NCBI GenBank assembly: GCA_900764725.1
Contig: CAAFPB010000238.1
Coordinates: 1 to 5,361, forward strand
Origin: an uncultured Catenibacterium sp.
GTDB lineage: Bacteria; Bacillota_I; Bacilli_A; Erysipelotrichales; Coprobacillaceae
Length of the DNA: 5,361 bases
Direction: 5' to 3'
Shown here: positions 1 to 4,394 of the stretch, piece after piece
How the letters are laid out: each line of letters begins with the position of its first letter
Position numbering within the stretch: the first letter of the stretch is position 1
Position numbers and translations under genes: made by a program
The notes under the pieces: model-generated
Told to the model about the DNA's origin: nothing
Seen by the model: only the letters and a program-made list of their open reading frames with translations
The model's database searches: none

Positions 1-333
1 AAAAACTCTCGTTTCCAGGCTCCAGCAGTTCATAGGTTTACCAGTTACAGACTTCTCAGGGTCTGCAAGTGTATCGCATCTCACACATGTCATCGCATCA
101 CCAGCCTGCCGACTGGCTTTGGTCAGTGCTTTTTCGCAGCATTATTAGCTCTAAAAAGGTTTTTACGTCTTATAATCCTATAGCGGCATCTTCCTCGTGC
201 TCACTGTATGAAATGTCACGTCAGTTATTATTGGATATTCAGTTATCATGGTTCATTTTAGGAAGTCCTTTAACTTCCTCTAATTACTAAAGTCAAATGA
301 CTTTGGCAGATGCAAAAGATTTTGAAAAATTTT
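1..333. other. Gene-free left end with hairpins and a short direct repeat
   Basis: No reading frame here has a convincing start, ribosome binding site and protein-like composition. Three structures are visible: a hairpin at 100-123 (ACCAGCC with GGCTTTGGT, 2-nt bulge), a perfect 7-bp hairpin at 260-279 (AGGAAGT/ACTTCCT), and a 16-base palindrome at 289-304 (AAAGTCA AA TGACTTT). The octamer ATCGCATC occurs at 73-80 and again at 92-99, 19 bp apart. The segment lies downstream of the minus-strand sigma-like gene, but no hairpin is followed by a proper U-tract, so no terminator is called. The density of folds recalls a structured RNA, for example part of a group II intron read on the minus strand, but I see no diagnostic motif. 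Confidence 0.4.
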
Positions 334-807
334 TTAAAAAAATTTATTCATATACATTTCACGCATCTTATTAAGAGTGGATTTCAGCTTGTATGACAGC
401 ATCTGTCTGGAAATCCCCATAATTTCCGCCATCTGTGTCTGTGTCTTGTTTTCAAAGAAAATGCCATAAATAATCATGCGTTCCTCTGAGTTCAGTTGAT
501 TGATCACTGTGTGAATATCCTGCTGTTCCATTTTTGTCAGTACACAGTGCTCCACATCACAGTTCAGATCTGGAAAATCCTCAATCATGAAGCCTTCTCC
601 ATCAATAGACTGACCGCTGTAAGGTACTTCTCTCAGCATCTTATCCACAACCTCACCCAGTTCATTCTTAATCTCAACTTTTTTTGCCTTGCTGCTTCTG
701 TAAAAATTATTCATCGCATACGCAACTTCTTTTGTAATCTCGATCATTTCTCCATCAATATTTGCGTAATACTTTCCTTCGTAAAAATATGGGTGTTCAA
801 TATACAT
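334..807 (-). CDS. Sigma-70 region 4-like regulator, 157 aa
   Basis: The protein is a probable small DNA-binding transcription regulator of the sigma-factor-like type often carried by conjugative elements of Firmicutes. The C-terminal part (about residues 97-151) has the sigma region 4 pattern: a hydrophobic helix (INQLNSEERMIIYGIFF), then the helix-turn-helix QTQMAEIMGISRQMLSYKL, ending in LNKMREM. The first ~95 residues begin with an aromatic-rich stretch (HPYFYEGKYYANIDGEMIEIT) and show no sigma region 2, so it is unlikely to be a full sigma factor. I chose the ATG at 807 because AGGAGG lies 7 bases upstream. The frame stays open to an ATG at 909, but that extension (34 residues) has no good ribosome site and overlaps two strong leader hairpins. 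It is transcribed alone, after the terminator at 943-983. The target genes are unknown. Confidence 0.8.
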   Translation of the reverse strand: MYIEHPYFYEGKYYANIDGEMIEITKEVAYAMNNFYRSSKAKKVEIKNELGEVVDKMLREVPYSGQSIDGEGFMIEDFPDLNCDVEHCVLTKMEQQDIHTVINQLNSEERMIIYGIFFENKTQTQMAEIMGISRQMLSYKLKSTLNKMREMYMNKFF

Positions 808-942
808 ATCCGTTCCTCCTGAATTTGAAATCTTGTTGCTCGTTTCAAATCCAGAAGGCGGACCTCTGTTTAGGATCATGCCTGCTCCGCCTTTATCCTG
901 CCGGGACATACCCGCAGTTATTGGCTGAGAAATTCAGGCACG
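808..942 (-). promoter_or_regulatory. Structured leader of the sigma-like gene
   Basis: Two hairpins can form in the transcript. The upstream one pairs AAGGCGGA with TCCGCCTT (886-893 with 855-862, perfect 8 bp, loop about 23 nt). The other pairs a 10-base arm at 843-852 with 821-830 (8 perfect A/T-rich pairs, then one G-U and one G-C when read on the minus strand) and ends just before the AGGAGG of the gene. The G-U pair fits minus-strand RNA. Such a fold next to the ribosome site could influence translation, but no ligand-binding motif is recognised. I found no convincing promoter here, so expression may depend on readthrough of the terminator at 943-983. Confidence 0.4.
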
Positions 943-983
943 AAAAAAAGCCCCAGTAGTTTTTTCTTAACTACTGAGGCTTT
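943..983 (-). terminator. Rho-independent terminator of the 1781-1000 operon
   Basis: The minus-strand transcript forms a stem of 6 bp (AAAGCC/GGCTTT arms, 947-952 with 978-983) and 8 bp (CAGTAGTT/AACTACTG, 954-961 with 969-976) separated by one mismatch, with a 7-nt loop. A run of seven U follows on the minus strand (the A run at 943-949). It lies 17 bases past the stop of the last small reading frame of the operon. Confidence 0.85.
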
Positions 984-999
984 CGTCTCTTTCTTGTAT

Positions 1000-1108
1000 T
1001 CAGTTATCTATGCCTTCTTTCATCAGCATAATCATTGTATCAGGATAAAGTTCACAAAGTATCCGCAATATATTCCCATAAGTTCATATCATTATTGGAA
1101 TCGTACAT
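1000..1108 (-). pseudogene. Small broken or frameshifted reading frame
   Basis: Two protein-like pieces lie in adjacent minus frames. From an ATG at 1108 the frame reads MYDSNNDMNLWEYIADTL and stops at 1052. The neighbouring frame, open from 1083 to a TGA at 1000-1002, ends in CELYPDTMIMLMKEGIDN. Joining them near 1060-1075 would give a peptide of roughly 36 residues, fitting a tiny last gene between the secreted-protein gene and the terminator. No good ribosome site is seen before either ATG (1108 or 1087). It may be a decayed gene, a programmed frameshift, or chance. I do not recognise a family. Confidence 0.35.
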
Positions 1109-1133
1109 ATTTCAGTATAAAAAGTTCACCGTG

Positions 1134-1565
1134 TTATTCTTCTGCTTCTTTTCCATCTATATATAGTTGAAATTTATCAGGATTATTGACTACATCATAG
1201 TCCTTTCCGTATTCTACAGGTCTATATTCGGCTGTCATTACCGATTCCCCATCTTCAATATCCTCTTTCCATAAATAGATGTTCATATCAAGGCTCGTCG
1301 CATATCCCCTGTCTGTGGAGAATTTTGTCGAATAAAATGAATCATCCTTGTACATCTGCAAAAGTTCTCTTGCAAAAGCTTCTTTATCCCCGATATGTCC
1401 CCGGTTAGCAACCACTGTAATATTTTCATCTCGATTTACGGAAAATGTTCCAACTACATCCGGTTCGCCTTCCTTATGACCAGATTCAGATTTCCCATAA
1501 ATACTTCCTGCAGCAATTATCAAGATCACTGCTCCTGAAATCAATGCAATTATCTTTTTCTTCAT
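1134..1565 (-). CDS. Membrane-anchored or secreted protein of unknown function, 143 aa
   Basis: The N-terminus has two to three lysines followed by a hydrophobic segment (residues 4-23, IIALISGAVILIIAAGSIYG). This is an uncleaved anchor or signal peptide placing the rest outside the membrane. No lipobox cysteine is present; the protein contains no cysteine at all. The remaining ~120 residues are acidic and soluble, with a beta-rich look, for example SLDMNIYLWKEDIEDGESV and a C-terminal FQLYIDGKEAEE. No enzyme motif is seen. The start at 1565 is supported by AAGGA about 10 bases upstream, overlapping the stop region of the preceding Spo0A-C-like gene, from which it is separated by 15 bases. 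The two genes are almost surely cotranscribed. Function is not known and I do not assign a family. Confidence 0.75.
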   Translation of the reverse strand: MKKKIIALISGAVILIIAAGSIYGKSESGHKEGEPDVVGTFSVNRDENITVVANRGHIGDKEAFARELLQMYKDDSFYSTKFSTDRGYATSLDMNIYLWKEDIEDGESVMTAEYRPVEYGKDYDVVNNPDKFQLYIDGKEAEE

Positions 1566-1580
1566 ATTTTTATTTTCCTT

Positions 1581-1781
1581 TTAGTTTTTTACTGCGTAAT
1601 TGATTACTTCTTCCGGTGTGGGTCTGTCTCCTTTAAGTGTCATTTTCTTCCATTCTTCCTGCACAGCCGGATCGGGATTATCAAATCCTGCATCTATGGC
1701 TATCTGCATTTCTCTGCGTACCTCTTCTGGTGTTGTGTTGTACTTTTCTGCAATCTTCTCATAAATAGTTTTCTCTCCCAT
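1581..1781 (-). CDS. Spo0A C-terminal-domain-like mini-protein, 66 aa
   Basis: The sequence IYEKIAEKYNTTPEEVRREM (residues 6-25) followed by QIAIDAGF matches the DNA-binding part of the sporulation regulator Spo0A (Spo0A_C family). There the corresponding segment is YPDIAKKFNTTASRVERAIR followed by HAIEVAW. The final stretch RPTPEEVINYAV (53-64) also resembles the last Spo0A helix (KPTNSEFIAMVA). The receiver domain and the first half of the Spo0A effector domain are absent, so it cannot be a phosphorelay response regulator. It may bind DNA or partner proteins, but at 66 residues this is inference. The ATG at 1781 follows GGAGG by 7 bases. It is the first gene of an operon with the secreted-protein gene and lies behind the operator-like palindrome at 1818-1829. 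Confidence 0.75.
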   Translation of the reverse strand: MGEKTIYEKIAEKYNTTPEEVRREMQIAIDAGFDNPDPAVQEEWKKMTLKGDRPTPEEVINYAVKN

Positions 1782-1817
1782 TCATTTTCCTCCAATATAT
1801 AAGTAGAATTACACCTT

Positions 1818-1829
1818 GTTCTATAGAAC
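1818..1829. promoter_or_regulatory. Operator-like palindrome upstream of the 1781 operon (site A)
   Basis: GTTCTATAGAAC is a perfect 12-bp palindrome just downstream of a possible minus-strand -10 box. It shares the AGAAC/GTTCT half-site with the repeats at 2264-2283 and 2332-2351, which flank the promoter region of the XRE gene. This suggests binding by the XRE protein. Confidence 0.5.
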
Positions 1830-1830
1830 T

Positions 1831-1859
1831 AATTTAGCATATTTCTATTATCATGAAAA
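1831..1859 (-). promoter_or_regulatory. Possible promoter of the Spo0A-C-like operon
   Basis: On the minus strand TTTTCA (1854-1859) and TAAATT (1831-1836) stand 17 bases apart. Both hexamers are imperfect. The placement, after the XRE terminator and before the gene's ribosome site, is right, and the palindrome at 1818-1829 would cover the start of transcription. Confidence 0.35.
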
Positions 1860-1892
1860 GACACTTTACAACTTAAAGCTGAATAAACGGTC

Positions 1893-1918
1893 AAAAAAAG
1901 AAGAGCTACTCGCTCTTC
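1893..1918 (-). terminator. Rho-independent terminator of the XRE gene
   Basis: The minus-strand RNA pairs GAAGAGC with GCTCTTC (1912-1918 with 1900-1906, perfect 7 bp, 5-nt loop) and is followed by seven U (the A run at 1893-1899). It starts 13 bases past the XRE stop codon, so the XRE gene forms its own unit. Confidence 0.88.
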
Positions 1919-1931
1919 CCAGTTTGTCATA

Positions 1932-2249
1932 TCACTCTTCCAATAATGTGTGAATTACTTTGATGATTTTTTTCTGCTCTTTGATCGGAAGTTTTTCAAT
2001 TTTTCCTGTCAGCTCATTGGTAACACCTGTAACTGAATGTGCCACAACATCAATCAAAAGAGTATCTGCTGAAACATCTAATGCATTTGCAATTGCAACA
2101 AAGGTATCCAATTTTGTAACTTTCAAGCCTCTCTCTATTACACTCACATGCGTTGGACTTAAATTTACTAATGCAGCCAGTTCCTCTTGCGTGAGATTAT
2201 TTGCTTCTCGTGCTGATTTGATTCGCTGTCCTACTGCTTTCAAATCCAT
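1932..2249 (-). CDS. XRE-family helix-turn-helix transcriptional regulator, 105 aa
   Basis: This is a cytoplasmic DNA-binding protein of the Cro/C1-type HTH_3 family, typical of repressors on phages and mobile elements. The HTH domain covers about residues 6-65: VGQRIKSAREANNLTQEELA, then ALVNLSPTHVSVIERGLK. The recognition helix is around S31-R40, and the TLDTF-like positions are read here as KLDTFVAIANALDVSADTLL. The remaining 40 residues end in an amphipathic helix (KLPIKEQKKIIKVIHTLLEE) that may mediate dimerisation. No peptidase domain is present. The ATG at 2249 has a strong AGGAGG 7 bases upstream. A perfect 20-bp inverted repeat directly abuts this ribosome site, which suggests autorepression. 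The gene is divergent from the small membrane protein gene at 2429 and ends at its own terminator. Confidence 0.92.
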   Translation of the reverse strand: MDLKAVGQRIKSAREANNLTQEELAALVNLSPTHVSVIERGLKVTKLDTFVAIANALDVSADTLLIDVVAHSVTGVTNELTGKIEKLPIKEQKKIIKVIHTLLEE

Positions 2250-2263
2250 CGTAACACCTCCTC

Positions 2264-2283
2264 CAGAACGAATAATCGTTCTG
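2264..2283. promoter_or_regulatory. Perfect 20-bp inverted repeat, probable XRE autoregulatory operator (site B)
   Basis: CAGAACGA and TCGTTCTG form two perfect 8-bp arms around ATAA. The repeat lies between the likely -10 box (2289-2294) and the ribosome site of the XRE gene, a classic place for an autorepressor to bind. As RNA it would also fold into a hairpin next to the Shine-Dalgarno sequence. Confidence 0.65.
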
Positions 2284-2288
2284 AATTT

Positions 2289-2294
2289 AGTATA
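2289..2294 (-). promoter_or_regulatory. Probable -10 box of the XRE gene
   Basis: TATACT on the minus strand is a near-consensus -10 hexamer. The -35 region about 17 bases upstream (TGTATA) is a poor match, so the promoter is only partly supported. The inverted repeat at 2264-2283 would overlap the predicted transcription start. Confidence 0.45.
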
Positions 2295-2331
2295 CTTGTG
2301 GATATCTTAAATATACAGAATCGCAAAGCCA

Positions 2332-2351
2332 AGTTCTAATTCTACAGAACT
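2332..2351. promoter_or_regulatory. Operator-like inverted repeat in the divergent intergenic region (site C)
   Basis: AGTTCT and AGAACT face each other over 8 bases. Inside, ATTCTACAGAAC resembles the palindrome at 1818-1829, differing at two positions. It lies upstream of the probable plus-strand promoter of the membrane protein gene and between the two divergent genes, so a bound XRE protein could affect either. Confidence 0.45.
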
Positions 2352-2367
2352 ATATTCAAAGTTTTTC

Positions 2368-2396
2368 TTTGCATTTTCGTAAAAAAGCGTTATGAT
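2368..2396 (+). promoter_or_regulatory. Probable promoter of the small membrane protein gene
   Basis: TTTGCA (2368-2373) and TATGAT (2391-2396) are 17 bases apart, a fair sigma-A type promoter. Transcription would begin about 25 bases before the gene's ATG, shortly before the AAAGGAGG ribosome site. Confidence 0.5.
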
Positions 2397-2428
2397 TGAA
2401 TCAGTTAAATCAAAGGAGGTATCAAATC

Positions 2429-2635
2429 ATGAAATCACATAAATACTGGTCCTTAGGCGCACTTTTCTGTATGTTGGGATGCATTTATTCTGGAATCAAA
2501 AAATCTATGACTGCACATAAATACTTTGCCTATTCTTCATTGCTTTGTATGGGCATGTCCATTTATTCCGGTCACAAACTGGTTTCTCCAAAGAAGAAAA
2601 AAATCACTGAATCAAATAATAGTGAGAATAGTTAA
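2429..2635 (+). CDS. Small two-helix membrane protein with internal duplication, 68 aa
   Basis: Two hydrophobic segments (about residues 7-22 and 33-47) suggest a hairpin membrane protein with a short lysine-rich link and a charged, soluble tail (PKKKKITESNNSENS). The two halves are repeats: residues 4-24 and 30-50 align without gaps with 11 of 21 identities, including HKY, L-CM, IYSG and K. Each half resembles the single unit of small DUF6219-type proteins of Firmicutes; that family match is from memory and not certain. The start at 2429 is set by AAAGGAGG with 9-base spacing; an upstream in-frame ATG at 2396 lies before this site, overlaps the -10 box and is not used. It is the only plus-strand gene, divergent from the XRE regulator. 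Function is unknown. Confidence 0.75.
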   Translation: MKSHKYWSLGALFCMLGCIYSGIKKSMTAHKYFAYSSLLCMGMSIYSGHKLVSPKKKKITESNNSENS

Positions 2636-2665
2636 ATAAAAAATTGATCTTTATTCATCAAAGAC

Positions 2666-2703
2666 AAAGTTGCTGGAGAATATTCTTTCTCTCCAGCAAC
2701 TTT
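2666..2703. terminator. Bidirectional hairpin terminator between convergent genes
   Basis: A perfect 14-bp stem, AAAGTTGCTGGAGA (2666-2679) with its complement at 2690-2703, encloses a 10-nt loop. It sits between the stop of the plus-strand membrane protein gene and the stop of the minus-strand 126-residue protein gene. The plus side continues into a T-rich stretch and the minus side has only a short U run, so it probably serves both directions. Confidence 0.85.
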
Positions 2704-2711
2704 CTTTATCT

Positions 2712-3092
2712 TTAAGCCATTGAAACACAATACTGTCCAATCAGCTTCGTCCAACTATTATATTTATTCTTTTCACACACCTTTCGGCAAATTTCATTTT
2801 CCATCAATACACAGAACATCTTATCATAATCAAATGCCCAGACAGCACCTTTCACATGGTTTTCCACTGCATTCTGATCTATGCTTTTCAAACGACTAAT
2901 CATTTTTTCAATTTCTGCATTTTCCAAGTTACCAATATTTTTACAGATGAATCGAAAGAAATTCAACGTTGCATATTCGTCATGCCAATGGAACTCTTCT
3001 GGATTGTTTTTAATTTTACTGGCTCGCTGCTGTTCTTCGATTATCTGATCAGCTATACCTTTCATCGAATCTTCGTATCTCATATTACTCAC
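2712..3092 (-). CDS. Conserved-looking protein of unknown function, 126 aa
   Basis: I do not recognise this protein. It is soluble, mostly helical and rich in charged residues. Visible features are an N-terminal helix (MKGIADQIIEEQQRASKIKN), an aromatic centre (EEFHWHDEYATLNFFRFICK) and a tail with several cysteines (C50, C94, C102, C106, C122) that show no regular metal-binding spacing. There is no signal peptide or membrane segment. The GTG at 3092 follows the stop codon of the upstream regulator directly; an in-frame ATG at 3083 has AGGTGA at good spacing and is an equally good start, giving 123 residues. The abutting arrangement means it is cotranscribed and probably translationally coupled with the regulator at 3093. 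It ends just before the strong terminator at 2666-2703. Confidence 0.75.
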   Translation of the reverse strand: MSNMRYEDSMKGIADQIIEEQQRASKIKNNPEEFHWHDEYATLNFFRFICKNIGNLENAEIEKMISRLKSIDQNAVENHVKGAVWAFDYDKMFCVLMENEICRKVCEKNKYNSWTKLIGQYCVSMA

Positions 3093-3665
3093 CTACTCTT
3101 CCTCAACGCCCAGTGACGGTTTAAATCTTTTATCCTTTGCCTGCGGTACCACGATCTCATAAAAGTAAAACCCTAAATATCCAAGTGCCTGCTTCTTCAT
3201 TTTATAAAATGAAGTCCTACCTATACCTAACTCCTGCTGTACTTCCACATCTGTCTTATTATAATGACTGCAAAAACAGGAATGAAGGATCTCACTGAGC
3301 ATCACACCATTCGGTGCATAAAACTTCACCAGTGTCATTCCGCGATAGATCATATCTGACAAACCGTAAATGATCATCAGGTTATTCATTTCCCGGTGCA
3401 TCTTCGGCACATTCAGCTGATTACTATAAATGCTCAGATAACTTAACGCATATGCCATATCTTCATTGATCTTCTCCTGGCACTCCATATCTAGTTCTTC
3501 TAACACAATCTGATTTTCTAAAATCAATTTCTGATAGCTTGTCATCAGTTCTTTAATATCAGTATAATGTCTTTCGATTGTAACTTCCAGATAATCCTGT
3601 GCATAGCTTGCCATCTGGAAGGTAATTTCTTTCATTGATTTAATTGCATAATCTCTGTCTGTCAT
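3093..3665 (-). CDS. ArpU / sigma-region-4-like regulator, 190 aa
   Basis: The C-terminal third carries a helix-turn-helix: NKTDVEVQQELGIGRTSFYK (about residues 136-155), followed by a helix with KKQALGYLGFYFYE. It is laid out like sigma region 4 and the ArpU/RinA-type late regulators of phages and conjugative elements of Firmicutes. The first 80 residues are long amphipathic helices with coiled-coil character (DIKELMTSYQKLILENQIVL), followed by a helical middle domain with no known motif. The start is ambiguous: AAGGAG lies 3 bases before an in-frame TTG at 3674 and 12 bases before the ATG at 3665. I give the ATG; the TTG would add three residues. It is the first gene of a two-gene unit with the 126-residue protein and follows the structured segment at 3697-3880. 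The exact family is uncertain. Confidence 0.7.
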   Translation of the reverse strand: MTDRDYAIKSMKEITFQMASYAQDYLEVTIERHYTDIKELMTSYQKLILENQIVLEELDMECQEKINEDMAYALSYLSIYSNQLNVPKMHREMNNLMIIYGLSDMIYRGMTLVKFYAPNGVMLSEILHSCFCSHYNKTDVEVQQELGIGRTSFYKMKKQALGYLGFYFYEIVVPQAKDKRFKPSLGVEEE

Positions 3666-3696
3666 CAGTTTCAAAATCTCCTTATCATCATCACAC

Positions 3697-3880
3697 TAAC
3701 TGGCGGTCTTTCAGACCAGTTCGCTTTCCCCATGATTTTGATGGGAAGCAATTACTTACTACAACTTGCAGAAGCGGATATCCAAAAGGCATTGTGGGAG
3801 TTGCCTTTGCTGACCGGAATCCATCTTCTTATGTAAAACCTGCAGGAATATAAAGGGAAAGTGACTATCCCTGCCGGTTA
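3697..3880. other. 184-bp gene-free segment with nested inverted repeats; possible structured RNA or miniature element
   Basis: The ends are imperfect inverted repeats, TAACTGGC (3697-3704) and GCCGGTTA (3873-3880). Inside lie several hairpins: GGTCT/AGACC at 3706-3717 extended by AACT/AGTT; a G/C-rich stem at 3723-3749 around GATTTTG; a perfect 7-bp AAAGGCA/TGCCTTT stem at 3785-3808; and a 9-bp stem at 3842-3874. The last and first hairpins overlap the closing stem, so the folds exclude each other. The minus strand has an open frame ending at 3692 (KATPTMPFGYPLLQVVVSN is part of it) but no start codon, so it is not called a gene. The segment separates the polymerase operon from the ArpU-like gene. 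It could be a leader or attenuator, a small RNA, or a MITE; no target-site duplication is evident and the transcribed strand is unclear. Confidence 0.45.
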
Positions 3881-3915
3881 ATAATCCAAATAATATCGTC
3901 TATACCTATCTCTCC

Positions 3916-4155
3916 TTATGCTGTTTTTCTCTCCATAAACCATTTATCCACTTCGTAAAACAAATGGCTTTCCTGTCCCTGTATCATACAGGTGTACATC
4001 ATTCCTACACCGCCTGCCTTTCTGCTGGCGCATCGCTCGATTTTCAAAATTCTGTCAATGCTATACTTTCTTCCATCCTCCCATGTAAAAAATATGGGAA
4101 CCAGCTGTCCGTCTTTCCGAAACTCTGCCACTACATCTACATATACTTTATTCAT
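3916..4155 (-). CDS. Small protein of the translesion polymerase cassette, 79 aa
   Basis: The protein is short, soluble and probably beta-rich. The pattern VPIFFTWEDGRKYSIDRIL, then MMYTCMIQGQESHLFYEV and a final WFMERK resembles the small DUF6504-type proteins found next to ImuB/DnaE2 mutasome genes in Actinobacteria, which share the order (F-W-GR-Y-V--VL, then Y-V, L-Y, WFLER). That likeness is by pattern only and may be convergent. It is not a YolD-type protein. Its ATG at 4155 has GAGGTG 5 bases upstream and follows the LexA-like gene by 12 bases. It is the third gene of the operon begun by the Y-family polymerase. A role as accessory to that polymerase is inferred from context. Confidence 0.7.
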   Translation of the reverse strand: MNKVYVDVVAEFRKDGQLVPIFFTWEDGRKYSIDRILKIERCASRKAGGVGMMYTCMIQGQESHLFYEVDKWFMERKTA

Positions 4156-4167
4156 GCCGACACCTCA

Positions 4168-4380
4168 CTATAAAATCTCGATTGCTCTTGGTGATGCCGG
4201 GATTCTGCGGATATATCCATTTTGCTCCAACTGCTTGATTCTGGAAAAAGCAGATGATGTTGATTTCACCCCGATCAACTCTCCAAATTCCCGGACTGTC
4301 GGCGGGTATCCATGCTCCTTCGTATAATTCAAAATGCACTGATAACTTTCTTTCTGTTTTCTGGTTAATGCTTTTTTCAA
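4168..4380 (-). CDS. LexA DNA-binding-domain-only protein, 70 aa
   Basis: The whole protein matches the N-terminal winged-helix domain of LexA. LTRKQKESYQCILNYTKEHG (residues 5-24) is followed by YPPTVREFGELIGVKSTSSA and then FSRIKQLEQNGYIRR, ending in PRAIEIL. LexA is the SOS repressor that is inactivated by RecA-stimulated self-cleavage. Here the cleavage site and the serine-lysine peptidase domain (about 130 further residues in LexA) are missing, so it cannot respond to damage in that way. It could compete with LexA at its boxes or act as an independent regulator of the operon. The start is TTG at 4380, with GGAGG 7 bases upstream. The gene follows the polymerase by 14 bases. No stop-codon break or leftover peptidase sequence is seen downstream, so it looks like a finished short gene rather than a recent truncation. 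Confidence 0.85.
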   Translation of the reverse strand: MKKALTRKQKESYQCILNYTKEHGYPPTVREFGELIGVKSTSSAFSRIKQLEQNGYIRRIPASPRAIEIL

Positions 4381-4394
4381 ATCTATCCCTCCAA

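Noticed and set aside
69..290. Plus-strand open frame of 73 codons
   Set aside because: No ribosome site, unusual serine-rich composition, and it runs through hairpins and repeats; more likely chance or a shadow of a structured RNA.
808..909. N-terminal extension of the sigma-like protein to an ATG at 909
   Set aside because: The ATG at 807 has a near-ideal AGGAGG; the extension covers two strong leader hairpins and has low-complexity, unstructured residues.
2264..2283. LexA box
   Set aside because: Firmicute LexA boxes have GAAC-N4-GTTC; here the spacing is GAAC-N8-GTTC, and the site fits better as an XRE operator.
3692..3832. Minus-strand open stretch of about 45 codons in the structured segment
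   Set aside because: The only in-frame ATG is internal with no ribosome site, and a stop lies at its upstream end; kept only as a sign of possible sequence conservation.
3644..3853. Plus-strand frame of 69 codons across the structured segment
   Set aside because: It starts inside the ArpU-like gene, lacks a ribosome site and runs opposite to the transcription of both neighbours.
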